DNA from: CAVSVP01 sp963731125
GTDB taxonomy: Bacteria; Pseudomonadota; Gammaproteobacteria; Competibacterales; Competibacteraceae
Length of the DNA stretch: 64,000 nucleotides
Direction: 5' to 3'
Assembly (NCBI GenBank): GCA_963731125.1
Contig: CAVSVP010000015.1
Coordinates: 44,711-108,710 of the forward strand
This document shows, piece by piece, positions 43,754 to 53,079 of the stretch. Below the pieces are notes generated by a model. That model searched no databases, had not been told where the DNA came from, and saw nothing but the letters and a program-made list of their open reading frames with translations. The translations under genes and the position numbers were made by a program. The stretch's first letter is position 1, and each line of letters starts with the position of its first letter.

Positions 43754-45235
43754 ATGAATCAAATACAGTTTCAGCAACTGGTTGATCAAGGTTTCAACCG
43801 GATTCCCCTAGCGCGTGAAGTGCTAGCCGACCTGGACACTCCCCTCAGCACCTATCTTAAACTGGCTGATGCCCCCTACACTTATCTCTTCGAGTCGGTT
43901 CAGGGTGGTGAAAAGTGGGGCCGCTATTCCTTTATTGGTTTACCTTGCCGCACGGTGGTGCGGGTGCGTGGTAGGGAAATCACTGTAGAACGAGACGGGC
44001 AGATTGCCGAGCAATCCCACTGCTCCGATCCTTTAGCCTGGCTGCAAGGGTTTCAGAGACGTTATCGGGTGCCGTCCCTCGGCAAGGAACTCCCCCGCTT
44101 TAGCGGAGGACTGGTGGGTTATTTTGGTTATGATACCGTCCGCTTTATCGAGCCGCGTCTGGCTGAATGTCCTAATCCCGATCCCCTGCAAACCCCCGAT
44201 ATCCTGCTGATGGTATCCGAAGATGTGGTGGTGTTTGATAATCTGTCTGGAAAATTATCCGTCATCACGCTGGTCGATCCATCCTCGGAACAGGCTTATA
44301 TCAATGCCCAGCAGCGCCTGGATGCACTGGTCGAGCAGCTCTGCACGGGCCAGCCCCATTACAGGCGTCAGTGCGGTTCTGGTGATCCCATTCATGAGGG
44401 TGATTTCGTTTCCAGCTTTTCTCGGGAAGGTTACGAACAGGCCGTGCGGCGCATCAAGGACTATATCATTGAGGGGGATTGCATGCAGGTCGTTCCTTCC
44501 CAGCGTATGTCTATCCCCTATACGGCTGCTCCCCTGGACCTCTATCGCGCATTACGCAGTCTCAATCCCTCGCCATATATGTATTTTCTCAACATAGGAG
44601 ACTTTTATATCGTTGGCTCTTCTCCGGAAATCCTGACCCGCTTGGAAGACGACACAGTCACCGTCCGGCCCATCGCCGGCACGCGTCCGCGGGGCGCTTC
44701 TGATGCCGAGGATAGGGCGCTGGAGATGGATTTATTAGCCGATCCCAAGGAACTGGCCGAGCATTTGATGCTTATCGATTTGGGTCGTAACGATGTCGGC
44801 CGTGTCAGTGAGATCGGCAGCGTTAAGGTGACCGAGCAAATGGTGATTGAGCGGTACTCCCACGTTATGCACATTGTTTCCAATGTGACCGGACACCTGC
44901 GGTCAGGTCTGACCGCTATCGATGTGTTGCGCGCTACGTTTCCGGCAGGTACCGTCAGCGGTGCGCCCAAGATTCGCGCGATGGAGATTATTGATGAGCT
45001 GGAACCGGTGAAACGAGGTATTTATTCGGGGGCAGTGGGTTACCTGTCCTGGTCTGGCAATATGGATACAGCGATTGCCATTCGCACCGCAGTGATCAAA
45101 GACGGTGTCCTGCATATTCAGGCCGGCGGCGGCATTGTGGCCGATTCGGTACCCCGTAAGGAATGGGAAGAGACGCTCAATAAGCGGCGCGCCATGTTTC
45201 GCGCCGTAGCGATGGCGGTGCAAGGATTGCAGTAA
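43754..45235 (+). CDS. trpE: Anthranilate synthase component I
   Basis: TrpE makes anthranilate from chorismate and ammonia (or glutamine with TrpG), the first step of tryptophan synthesis. The 493-residue protein has the N-terminal TrpE domain (with LKLADAPYTYLFESVQGGEKWGRYSF-like residues of the Trp feedback site; the LLES-type motif appears as YLFESV) and the chorismate-binding domain: PIAGTRPRGASDAEDRALE, HLMLIDLGRNDVGRV, ATFPAGTVSGAPKIRAMEII and the C-terminal IQAGGGIVADSVPRKEWEE. No leader peptide with tandem Trp codons was found upstream. Confidence 0.97.
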   Translation: MNQIQFQQLVDQGFNRIPLAREVLADLDTPLSTYLKLADAPYTYLFESVQGGEKWGRYSFIGLPCRTVVRVRGREITVERDGQIAEQSHCSDPLAWLQGFQRRYRVPSLGKELPRFSGGLVGYFGYDTVRFIEPRLAECPNPDPLQTPDILLMVSEDVVVFDNLSGKLSVITLVDPSSEQAYINAQQRLDALVEQLCTGQPHYRRQCGSGDPIHEGDFVSSFSREGYEQAVRRIKDYIIEGDCMQVVPSQRMSIPYTAAPLDLYRALRSLNPSPYMYFLNIGDFYIVGSSPEILTRLEDDTVTVRPIAGTRPRGASDAEDRALEMDLLADPKELAEHLMLIDLGRNDVGRVSEIGSVKVTEQMVIERYSHVMHIVSNVTGHLRSGLTAIDVLRATFPAGTVSGAPKIRAMEIIDELEPVKRGIYSGAVGYLSWSGNMDTAIAIRTAVIKDGVLHIQAGGGIVADSVPRKEWEETLNKRRAMFRAVAMAVQGLQ

Positions 45236-45271
45236 TAGATCAAGAGTTGATGGTCTGGGCGGAGTGGCATC

Positions 45272-45865
45272 ATGCTGTTAATGATCGATAACTATGATTC
45301 CTTCACTTATAACCTGGTACAGTATCTGGGCGAATTGAGCGCAGAGGTGCAAGTGTACCGTAACGACCAAATTACGCTGGCAGAAATTGACGCACTCAGT
45401 CCCGATTATATTGTGATTTCTCCAGGTCCCTGCACTCCCAACGAGGCCGGCATTTCTGTGCCGGTGATAGAGCACTGCGCCGGCAAATTGCCTGTTCTCG
45501 GCGTATGTCTCGGTCATCAGAGCATCGGTCAAGCCTTCGGTGGGCGAATTGTTTACGCCCGGCGGATTATGCACGGTAAAACGTCGGCAGTTTATCATCG
45601 TCATGCAGGTGTATTCGCCGATCTGCCCAATCCCTTTGAGGCGACTCGTTACCATTCTTTAGTCATCGAGAAGGAAACGCTGCCGGATTGTTTGGAAGTC
45701 ACTGCCTGGACCCAGACTGCGGATGGCGAACTGGATGAAATTATGGGAGTGCGCCATCGGCAGTGGGTCATCGAGGGGGTGCAGTTTCATCCCGAGTCCA
45801 TTATGACCCAGCAGGGACATAGGCTGCTGGCGAACTTTTTAAGCCAGATGCCTAAGGGGGGATAA
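45272..45865 (+). CDS. trpG: Anthranilate synthase component II (glutamine amidotransferase)
   Basis: TrpG supplies ammonia from glutamine to TrpE; in many bacteria the same protein serves 4-amino-4-deoxychorismate synthase (PabA). The 197 residues contain the class I amidotransferase triad: Cys in GVCLGHQSIGQAFGG, and His and Glu in QFHPESIMT. MLLMIDNYDSFTYNLVQYLGE opens the protein as usual. It lies 36 bp after trpE; trpD and trpC are not between it and the MITE. Confidence 0.97.
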   Translation: MLLMIDNYDSFTYNLVQYLGELSAEVQVYRNDQITLAEIDALSPDYIVISPGPCTPNEAGISVPVIEHCAGKLPVLGVCLGHQSIGQAFGGRIVYARRIMHGKTSAVYHRHAGVFADLPNPFEATRYHSLVIEKETLPDCLEVTAWTQTADGELDEIMGVRHRQWVIEGVQFHPESIMTQQGHRLLANFLSQMPKGG

Positions 45866-45909
45866 ACGAGCTGCCCAGTCCCGGAGTACTCAGCGGCGGA
45901 CTGAAGGTT

Positions 45910-46017
45910 ATATCGCTCTGGAAGCTGTTATCAAGACCGTCTGCGGCATGGATGCCACAGTCGAGCTGCTAGGGATGTATTAACAGCGTGTCTTGAGAAT
46001 AGTTTCCAGAGCGATAT
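45910..46017 (-). mobile_element. 106-bp MITE-like repeat, copy B
   Basis: Inverted copy of the element at 42639-42744. Its terminal inverted repeats are 28 bp with three mismatches (45910-45937 and 45990-46017; ATATCGCTCTGGAA and its complement at the outer ends). The central palindrome is less perfect than in copy A. TA borders are seen on both sides. The right end lies only 5 bp from the stop codon of the TIR-STAND gene. Confidence 0.87.
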
Positions 46018-46022
46018 CCCTG

Positions 46023-48083
46023 TTACCGGGGACTAGACTGTTGCCTAGCTGCCTGCAGCGCCTCCTCTGCCTCAAACCACCATTTCGTGGTGAGCGTCGC
46101 GAATAGCAGGGCGAGGCCAGTTACCGTAACGAGCAGCCAGGCCAGGCGCCTCAGCCGCCGGGCCGCCCGTCGCTCCTTCCAGGCCATTTCCAGCTCCCGC
46201 CCCCGAGATAATTCCTCTTTCCAGCGACGCTCTTCTTCTTCCCGTTTCTGTTTATTTCGATAGGCAATGCTGGTTTTCAGAAATTCCTGTTCCAGCGCGC
46301 TAGGCACTATGCCGGGTGTCTGTGCCCACGCTTCCGCTTCTGCCAAGCGCACGCCCCGATATACATAGGCTTCCGGATTGCCACGGTCCTCGCTGTCCCA
46401 TTCTCTGGCGGCTTGGGCTAAACGGTGCTGAATCCGTAGGGCATCCCGATCGGCGTCAAGCCACTCGCGCAGTTTCGACCAGCCCCGAATCAGCGCCTCA
46501 TGGGACACCTCAATAAAACTTTCGGCGGTTAACGGGTTTGCTGTTGCTGTTCTCGTGCTTGCACCTTGCACCGTGACCAACCGGGCCTCCACCAATTTCG
46601 GCAGCACGTTGTCCGCCGCCGGCGTTCCACCGAGTTCGCTAAGGGACGCGCGACGCTTGGTATCTTCCGTTCCCTCGCCCGGCTGGGTCAGGCGCAGAAA
46701 AATGTGCCGGCAGGCCGCCTTTTCAGTATCATCCAGAGCAACATAAAGCGCATTGGCGCGTTGTTCCAGTGCTCCCACCAATTTGCCGATGGCTTGATAG
46801 CCGGCCACTGTCAGGCGGCGGCCTTCACGCCGGTCCCATAGCTGCAGCAAGGCATACTGTAGCAGAGGCAGGGCCCCCGCCCGATGTTGGACATCTTGTA
46901 ACAACATCTCAACCAAGCCGGGCTCAAATTCGCAGCCTGCTAGCTGTGCCGGCCGTACGATGGCGGTGCGCAGTTCCTCCGTCGCTAAAGGGCCTATTAG
47001 GACCTGGTGGTCGGAAAGAGCGGTGGCCAGCTCGGGAAAGGCGGCGCACCTGCCGTAGAAGTCGGCGCGTAGCGTGAGTAGCACGAGGGTCTGCCCTACC
47101 GTCGTGCCGGCCGCGTAGAGCAGATTATCGATCAGCGCCTGCCGCAGGCGGTCATCCTGACATAAAGTAAAAGTCTCTTCAAACTGATCCACCAACACCA
47201 CTGCCCGTTGGGTTGCCGGTTGACCGTGTAGAGCCTGGCGTATCGTCAAGTGCAGACGGCGGGGATCAACACGCAAACGCGCTATCAGTTCCCCGGCATC
47301 GAGCCCGGTGCCAAGAACCGGATTGGCGGTCACAGCGACGGCCAGGCTTTCCAGTGGGTCCGGTCCCGGTTTACACATAACGACAGGCCACTGGGCACTG
47401 CTTTCCAATGCTCCCCGCGAGAAAGCAGGCAGTAGCCCTGCCCGGGCTAACGACGATTTGCCGCTGCCGGAAGCGCCCACAATGGCCAGAAAGCGGTTCT
47501 CTCGATTGCCATCCGGTTTGGGGCGCAGGGCCTCCAGCAGCCATTCCGTTAACGCTTCGCGGCCGAAGAAAAAAGCGTCGTGTTCGGGTTCGAAAGCATT
47601 GAGACCCCGATAAGGACAGGCGCCTGTCAATGACACCGAATCAGGCCCGGGACCTGGGGGAATACCTAAGATTCCGGATTTCAGCCGATGCAGAGCGGCA
47701 TCCTCATCCAGCGTGCGCCGAAATTCTACCCAAGTTGTTGTTGTCAGAAAAGTTGGCAGGTGGCTGCGTGCTTCGCGCTGGCCGCCGGGGAGTAGGATGG
47801 GAATGACTCGAAAGTTGCCCTGGCTGACGCGTCGGTCGATGGCGGTCCGCATTTCCTCGTTTTGCCAGGGCCCGATGCCAGTGGGTCCAATACATACCGC
47901 ACAGGTTGCACAAGCACGCAGAGCTCGTTCAATTTCCTGCTGCCAGGGTTCTCCCGGGATCAGATTCCATTTATCCAACCACGGCTCTAAGCCTTCCTTA
48001 CGCAGCCAGTGTGCTAATGCTTCGACCAACGGTTTGTCGGCACTGCTGTGGGAAAGAAATACATGGAAACGAGATTTTTCCAT
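46023..48083 (-). CDS. TIR-STAND (nSTAND1) NTPase, probably truncated at its C-terminus
   Basis: The 686-residue product starts with a TIR domain (residues 4-135: FHVFLSHSSADKPLVEAL, GEPWQQEIERAL, PWQNEEMRTAI with the putative NADase Glu 76/77). It continues with a STAND-type P-loop NTPase (P-loop GASGSGKSSLARAGLLPAF at about 203, Walker B VVLVDQFEETF at about 296), a winged-helix-like region with SFIEVSHEALIRGW, and a transmembrane helix at about 647-666. In this family the helix is normally followed by a WD40 sensor. Here the protein ends about 20 residues later, next to a MITE. It is a probable defence protein, triggered by phage and consuming NAD+. Confidence 0.85.
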   Translation of the reverse strand: MEKSRFHVFLSHSSADKPLVEALAHWLRKEGLEPWLDKWNLIPGEPWQQEIERALRACATCAVCIGPTGIGPWQNEEMRTAIDRRVSQGNFRVIPILLPGGQREARSHLPTFLTTTTWVEFRRTLDEDAALHRLKSGILGIPPGPGPDSVSLTGACPYRGLNAFEPEHDAFFFGREALTEWLLEALRPKPDGNRENRFLAIVGASGSGKSSLARAGLLPAFSRGALESSAQWPVVMCKPGPDPLESLAVAVTANPVLGTGLDAGELIARLRVDPRRLHLTIRQALHGQPATQRAVVLVDQFEETFTLCQDDRLRQALIDNLLYAAGTTVGQTLVLLTLRADFYGRCAAFPELATALSDHQVLIGPLATEELRTAIVRPAQLAGCEFEPGLVEMLLQDVQHRAGALPLLQYALLQLWDRREGRRLTVAGYQAIGKLVGALEQRANALYVALDDTEKAACRHIFLRLTQPGEGTEDTKRRASLSELGGTPAADNVLPKLVEARLVTVQGASTRTATANPLTAESFIEVSHEALIRGWSKLREWLDADRDALRIQHRLAQAAREWDSEDRGNPEAYVYRGVRLAEAEAWAQTPGIVPSALEQEFLKTSIAYRNKQKREEEERRWKEELSRGRELEMAWKERRAARRLRRLAWLLVTVTGLALLFATLTTKWWFEAEEALQAARQQSSPR

Positions 48084-48456
48084 TGGCGGACGCTGCTATC
48101 CGTTATTTAACTATCACTTTAGCCAATACGGGTTACCGGAGAAGCATAGATTTTCCCCAGTATCGAAAAGCCAAGTTGGCCTATTACGTGCTCTTGAACG
48201 TTGGCGGCATGGGATAAATAGGAGCATACTTAGGATATACCAAGCACGCAAATCCTGACGGCTGGCTCGACTAGTCGGAAAGAGTCAGGATGATATGCGC
48301 AGGGAACGGTTGGGGAATACTTCCCGCTAGCGTAGACCGGGTTGGCTAGCGCGACGGTTTGCGAGGCAAGCCGCGGTATCAAGGCTGAGAAATCAAGCGT
48401 AACGTAATTGCGTCAGCTGCTAGACTTGATGATGTTTTCTCAGGTTTAAGAATGCT
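48084..48456. other. Intergenic region with two hairpins, between divergent genes
   Basis: About 370 bp contain two inverted repeats: 48253-48259 with 48284-48290 (TCCTGAC/GTCAGGA, enclosing the palindrome CGACTAGTCG), and 48325-48331 with 48345-48351 (CGCTAGC/GCTAGCG). Neither is followed by a T-run. No gene is recognised. The promoters of the TIR-STAND gene (minus) and of the protease-like gene (plus) should lie here. Confidence 0.45.
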
Positions 48457-49284
48457 ATGAATTGGAAAAAAACCGTTTCATTTGTGCTGTACGTCGCTGC
48501 TTCGGTGAGTAGTGCGGATGACAGTTGGGTTAAATATAATAACGGCCTGTTATCGGTTGACTTTGTTGCGTTGGAACTGCAGTTTGCACTGGATAGAGTC
48601 ACCCAGGAAACGGGTGTTGAATTTTCTCTTAGCCCGAAGCTGGAAACGGATGAAGTTAATGATAATTTCGTCGATTTACCGCTGGAGAGAGGAATTCGGC
48701 GGTTGCTCAGAGGCTATAATTATATGATTCTGTTTGAAGCTTCAGACGATAGCGAAAAGCATATCGATAGAGTTATCCTCTTAGCTAAGGGACCCAAAAT
48801 TATCCCCAGAAGGCCCAGCCGGCCTGAGCCGCAAACGGCGGCCAAGCCTGAAGAAGATCCTGCGACGGCACCTGAAGAAGTGACCGCGGCACCACCGGGG
48901 CAACCTAGCGCTGATGTGGTCTTGCAAAGAGATGCCTCTGGACATTACCTTTCGTCCGGCAAAATAAATAATTATACGGTGCGATTTCTTGTCGATACCG
49001 GCGCGACATTGGTCGTCATTCCGGGAAGTGTCGCCAGGGGGATGAATCTGGTCCGTGAGACGGAACAGATGGTTAGCACGGCCAATGGCCGTACCAAAGG
49101 TTTCACGACGACGTTGGCAAGCGTTGAACTGTCGGGTTTAACCATTAATCAGGTTCCCGCCGTCATTTTGCCGGCCATGAACCATGAACGTCATGTGCTG
49201 CTGGGAATGAGTTTTCTCGAGGCATTTGAACTAATACAGCGTGACAATCTCCTGCTGATTAGGCAGCCTTCCCCGATTCCTTAA
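48457..49284 (+). CDS. Secreted STN-domain/retropepsin-like aspartic protease
   Basis: The 275-residue product starts with a short signal peptide (VSFVLYVAASVSSA). Residues about 30-110 (LELQFALDRVTQETGVEFSL, PLERGIRRLLRGYNYMIL) resemble the STN fold found at the N-terminus of secretins and TonB receptors. A Pro/Ala-rich linker follows, then a clan AA aspartic protease domain with FLVDTGATLVVIPGSVA (one catalytic Asp) and HVLLGMSFLEAFEL, acting as a dimer. Single-domain DTGA proteases of the TIGR02281 type are common; the STN fusion is less usual. The likely location is periplasmic and the substrate is unknown. Confidence 0.8.
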   Translation: MNWKKTVSFVLYVAASVSSADDSWVKYNNGLLSVDFVALELQFALDRVTQETGVEFSLSPKLETDEVNDNFVDLPLERGIRRLLRGYNYMILFEASDDSEKHIDRVILLAKGPKIIPRRPSRPEPQTAAKPEEDPATAPEEVTAAPPGQPSADVVLQRDASGHYLSSGKINNYTVRFLVDTGATLVVIPGSVARGMNLVRETEQMVSTANGRTKGFTTTLASVELSGLTINQVPAVILPAMNHERHVLLGMSFLEAFELIQRDNLLLIRQPSPIP

Positions 49285-49338
49285 GCCGACCGCTTGACGC
49301 TTGAGTTTACAAAGTTTTGCTACCGATGAAATGACGCT

Positions 49339-51369
49339 TTAGATCATAGCCGCCAGTCGGCTTCCCTGAGCAATTGCCCGTTTGGCGTCCAATTCCGCCG
49401 CTACGTCCGCCCCACCAATCAGCGTGACGTTTACCTTCGCGGCTTGCAAGGTCGGTACTAATTCACGACGAGGTTGCTGACCGGTACAAACAATGACATT
49501 GTCGACGTTCAGCAGACGCGACTGCCCATCGACAGTAATATGTAAGCCCTGGTCATCAATGCGGTCGTAGCGCACGCCGGGGATTAGCTCGACTTGCTTG
49601 TGCTGGAGTGAACTGCGGTGAATCCAACCGGTGGTTTTTCCCAGCCCTTTGCCCGGCTTGCTGGTCTTGCGCTGCAGGAGGTAAAGCTTACGTGCCGGAG
49701 TTGGAGAGGGCGGTTTGTCGGCTGTAAGACCGCCCCGGGTGGTGAGCGAGCGCTCGACACCCCACTCCGCAAAGAACAGGTCTTTATCCAGGCTCGGCGA
49801 AACATCGTCGTGAGCGAGAAATTCCGCCACATCAAAACCAATACCACCGGCTCCCATGATGGCGACGGAATGACCTACCGGCTTGTCATGGAGCAACACA
49901 TCGACATAGGACAGCACCTTGGGGTGGTCAAGTCCCTCAAGCTGTGGGCGGCGAGGGACGACGCCGGTGGCGAGTACAATGTCATCGTAGTCGCCGGCGA
50001 TGAGCTCCGCCGCGCTTGCTGGCTGCTGCAGATAGACTTGCACCCCGGTTAATGCTAGTTGGTGCCGAAAGTAACGCAGCGACTCTATAAATTCTTCCTT
50101 GCCGGGAATGCGTTTGGCCATGTTGAACTGTCCGCCGATTTCGGCAGCCGCTTCAAATAGCTCCACAGCGTGGCCCCGTTGCGCCGCTACGGTCGCAAAA
50201 GCAAGCCCTGCCGGACCGGCACCGACGACGGCAATACGTTTCTGACGGGTCGCAGAGGAATAGTTGAGCTCGGTTTCGTAGCAGGCGCGGGGATTGACCA
50301 GGCAAGTTGCCCGCTTCTTGACGAAAATATGATCTAAACAAGCCTGGTTACAGGCGATACACGTATTAATTTCCGCCTCCCGTCCCTGTTCCGCCTTACG
50401 CACAAACTCCGGATCCGCCAGGAATGGGCGCGCCATGGAGACCATATCGGCATGGCCGGCAGACAAGATCGCTTCGGCGACGTTTGGCATATTAATGCGG
50501 TTGGTTGTAATCAGGGGAACGTTAACCTGACCGCGAAGTTTTCGGGTAATCCAGGTGAAAGCCCCACGCGGCACCATGGTGGCGATCGTGGGAATGCGCG
50601 CCTCGTGCCAGCCAATTCCGGTGTTAATCAGGGTAGCGCCGGCGGCTTCGACGGCTTTGGCCAGCGTCACAACCTCGTCCCAGAGCATGCCCTCGTCTAC
50701 CAGATCCACCATGGACAACCGATAGATAATGATAAAATCCGGGCCCACAGCTTCCCGTATGTGCCCCACGATTGCAACGGGAAAACGCATACGATTGGCA
50801 AAACTGCCGCCCCAATGATCGGTGCGGTGGTTGGTGCGGGTGACCAGGAACTGATTGATAAGGTAACCCTCGGAACCCATAATTTCGATTCCGTCGTAAC
50901 CCGCTTCTCGGGCTAGCTGAGCACAGCGCACGAAGACGGCAATCTGCCGTTCTACGCCGCGGGTACTCAGCTTACGCGGCTTAAACGGGGTAATAGGCGA
51001 TTTAAGGCCGGAAGGCGATACGGAAAAAGGGTGATAGCCGTAGCGTCCCGCGTGCAGTATCTGCATACAGATCCTGCCGCCTTCCCGATGAACGGCTTGC
51101 GTTACCCGACGATGCCGTCCCACTTCCCAGGGGCGGTTAAGCTTACCGGACAAGGGAGCGACCCAACCGGCGATATTGGGAGCAATGCCGCCGGTGACGA
51201 TAAGTCCGACACCCCCTCTGGCGCGCTCGGCAAAATAAACTGCCAGTTTCTCATAGTCTTTGCGGCGATCTTCCAGACCCGTATGCATGGAACCCATTAG
51301 CACACGGTTAGGCAAAACAGTAAAACCCAGGTCCAGGGGAGCTAAGAGATGCGGATAGCGGCTGGTCAT
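49339..51369 (-). CDS. fadH: NADPH-dependent 2,4-dienoyl-CoA reductase (FadH type)
   Basis: A 676-residue flavo/iron-sulfur enzyme that reduces 2,4-dienoyl-CoA in the oxidation of unsaturated fatty acids. Residues 1-330 are an Old Yellow Enzyme TIM barrel with FMN (RVLMGSMHTGLEDR, LQILHAGRYGYHPF, GSEGYLINQFLV). The 4Fe-4S Cys cluster is CIACNQACLDHIF and ATCLVNPRACYETE. FAD and NAD(P) binding segments follow (RIAVVGAGPAGLAFATVAAQRG, VAIMGAGGIGFDVAEFLAHD). The length matches E. coli FadH (672). There is no fad operon near it. Confidence 0.94.
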   Translation of the reverse strand: MTSRYPHLLAPLDLGFTVLPNRVLMGSMHTGLEDRRKDYEKLAVYFAERARGGVGLIVTGGIAPNIAGWVAPLSGKLNRPWEVGRHRRVTQAVHREGGRICMQILHAGRYGYHPFSVSPSGLKSPITPFKPRKLSTRGVERQIAVFVRCAQLAREAGYDGIEIMGSEGYLINQFLVTRTNHRTDHWGGSFANRMRFPVAIVGHIREAVGPDFIIIYRLSMVDLVDEGMLWDEVVTLAKAVEAAGATLINTGIGWHEARIPTIATMVPRGAFTWITRKLRGQVNVPLITTNRINMPNVAEAILSAGHADMVSMARPFLADPEFVRKAEQGREAEINTCIACNQACLDHIFVKKRATCLVNPRACYETELNYSSATRQKRIAVVGAGPAGLAFATVAAQRGHAVELFEAAAEIGGQFNMAKRIPGKEEFIESLRYFRHQLALTGVQVYLQQPASAAELIAGDYDDIVLATGVVPRRPQLEGLDHPKVLSYVDVLLHDKPVGHSVAIMGAGGIGFDVAEFLAHDDVSPSLDKDLFFAEWGVERSLTTRGGLTADKPPSPTPARKLYLLQRKTSKPGKGLGKTTGWIHRSSLQHKQVELIPGVRYDRIDDQGLHITVDGQSRLLNVDNVIVCTGQQPRRELVPTLQAAKVNVTLIGGADVAAELDAKRAIAQGSRLAAMI

Positions 51370-51408
51370 AACAAACTTATTAGTAGCAATTGTTAAAGAG
51401 GCTGAACT

Positions 51409-52017
51409 TTACTGCACCGGCGCATGAGTGCCGGGAGTCCGTCTGCCGTCGCAGCGGTGCTTGCTAACCCGGGCTGCGGCCCATATCAGGGCGGCTTCCA
51501 GATGGTAAATACGCTCTCCCGGGTAGAGGGCATTCCACGGGCGATCCATCAGTAGGGTAGGGATATTTAGCGTCCGATAACGGGCAATATGGCTAGGATG
51601 GTCATCCACGGCCAGCGTAATGTCCCGAAACGGCGTTAATACTGTCAGTTTGTTGCCACCCAGAGGTACCACGGTAAGATGGTCATAGGTAATGTTGTGG
51701 TGGTGCAGCCACTCCCGAGTGACTGCTTCCGCCCGGGGATGCCAACCGCGGGCCGTCACGATGGCAAGTTGATAACCCAGTTCATGCAGTGCGCGCGTAA
51801 CCGCTACTGCGCCGGGTTCCGGTTGGCAAGCCTCCAGGGTGCGCCCACGAATGAGAACTTCATCTAGGCGCTCGGCGATGGTGCTGTAATGTTGTCGTAA
51901 ATCGTAGTGTTGCCAGTGTCGCCAGTGCAAATCGATGCCCGTTACTCGAGTCAACGTTTGGTACAGCGACTCGCGCAGGTTGGCTAGCACGTCATCCAAG
52001 TCAAAGATGATAGTCAT
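51409..52017 (-). CDS. HAD-superfamily phosphatase, 5'(3')-deoxyribonucleotidase-like
   Basis: The 202-residue protein has the HAD motif I IIFDLDDVLANLRESL (nucleophile Asp in DLDD), motif II in LAIVTARGW, a Lys in GGNKLTVL, and motif IV ITLAVDDHPSHIARY. This layout resembles 5'(3')-deoxyribonucleotidases and relatives. The precise substrate is not determinable. It lies 40 bp upstream (in the transcriptional sense) of fadH. Confidence 0.78.
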   Translation of the reverse strand: MTIIFDLDDVLANLRESLYQTLTRVTGIDLHWRHWQHYDLRQHYSTIAERLDEVLIRGRTLEACQPEPGAVAVTRALHELGYQLAIVTARGWHPRAEAVTREWLHHHNITYDHLTVVPLGGNKLTVLTPFRDITLAVDDHPSHIARYRTLNIPTLLMDRPWNALYPGERIYHLEAALIWAAARVSKHRCDGRRTPGTHAPVQ

Positions 52018-52130
52018 AACATTCTAATCAATCTAATGTAGAGGGCGATCTGGCAAAGAGTACGAAACATGGCCAGTTATGTTAATGCAAAGCCGGGACA
52101 AGTTGTCGAGAATATAAGCATGGCGGGGTG

Positions 52131-53027
52131 CTAATCAACCGTCGGCAACGCCACGCTGGTAAGCGCCGTCAGAGGGCCGTGCTCTCTGAGAATTTGTAGT
52201 TGCCGCCGATTGCGCACCAAAAGCGCACCGGCGAAGCCTAACGCGTTTATGGAAATGTCCTGAAAACACTCTTGGACACGGGGCACGAGCAGCATCCATT
52301 GCCGGGTGGCAAGCAGATTGTAAGCTCCGGGGCGCGATGTTGCCGGGACGCTGTCCAGATCCATGGCATGCAGCATGGTTTGATAATGCTCCAACAGGAT
52401 TCGGGCAGCGGTAAAGGAAGATTGCGCGGGATGCAGATCCAACCGGCTTAGTCGATGTAAAAAGGGAAGTGCAGCCGTACCCGAGGTGGCGCCGTATTCT
52501 GTGGCCGCGAGCACTGGCTCGATAGGGAGTCTCGGCCCACGGGCGGCCAGAGGAAGAGGGATCACTTGCAGGTGTTTGTGGTGCTGACTGGCACCTGCCA
52601 CTCGTCCTGCATTGTAAAAGGCCAGGCTCTCGAATTCTCGCATACCAGCCCAGAGGGCCTCGAAGTCAGCCAAGTTCAAAGCACTTTCCTGATCTGCAAA
52701 CGTCCGTGTCACAATCAGAAGGTGGTGTTCGATCACGTTAAACTTGTTCAGGAGGCAGATGTGCGTGTCGGACACATCGGTGACAAATAAGTCTTCATCA
52801 TAAGGCAAAAAGGGATTCTGTTGGGTCCCAGATGCGGCAGTACGCTGGGCCTGTTTCTGTTTGGCCTCATCCTTGCGGACGAGGTTGGCGAGAATGCGAA
52901 CGAGAAAATGGATCCCCTGCTGTTCGAGAAACTCGTAATCCGTCGATAACGGCCGTAGCGCTCCGCAGCGGAAGGCGTGCGCCGTTCTCTCCGTCACTTT
53001 CGTCCACAACGTATTGGGTTCTAGCAC
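52131..53027 (-). CDS. ATP adenylyltransferase (Ap4A phosphorylase-like)
   Basis: The 298-residue product belongs to the HIT/GalT superfamily. It contains DEDLFVTDVSDTHICLLNKFNV and the active-site GASQHHKHLQVIPLPL (histidine triad-like), plus a C-terminal domain with AYNLLATRQWMLLVPR. Enzymes of this kind phosphorolyse diadenosine tetraphosphate to ADP and ATP, or adenylate ADP/sulfate. Members are found in yeast, cyanobacteria and Proteobacteria. Cytoplasmic. Confidence 0.85.
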   Translation of the reverse strand: MLEPNTLWTKVTERTAHAFRCGALRPLSTDYEFLEQQGIHFLVRILANLVRKDEAKQKQAQRTAASGTQQNPFLPYDEDLFVTDVSDTHICLLNKFNVIEHHLLIVTRTFADQESALNLADFEALWAGMREFESLAFYNAGRVAGASQHHKHLQVIPLPLAARGPRLPIEPVLAATEYGATSGTAALPFLHRLSRLDLHPAQSSFTAARILLEHYQTMLHAMDLDSVPATSRPGAYNLLATRQWMLLVPRVQECFQDISINALGFAGALLVRNRRQLQILREHGPLTALTSVALPTVD

Positions 53028-53079
53028 GTGTCTCTCCCGTGTCCATCGTTCCTAGCTGGAAAATGATCACCATGACCCG

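Noticed and set aside
42639..46017. Composite transposon formed by the two MITE copies
   Set aside because: The copies are non-coding and have diverged by 14%, and the genes between them are ordinary housekeeping genes; independent insertions are simpler.
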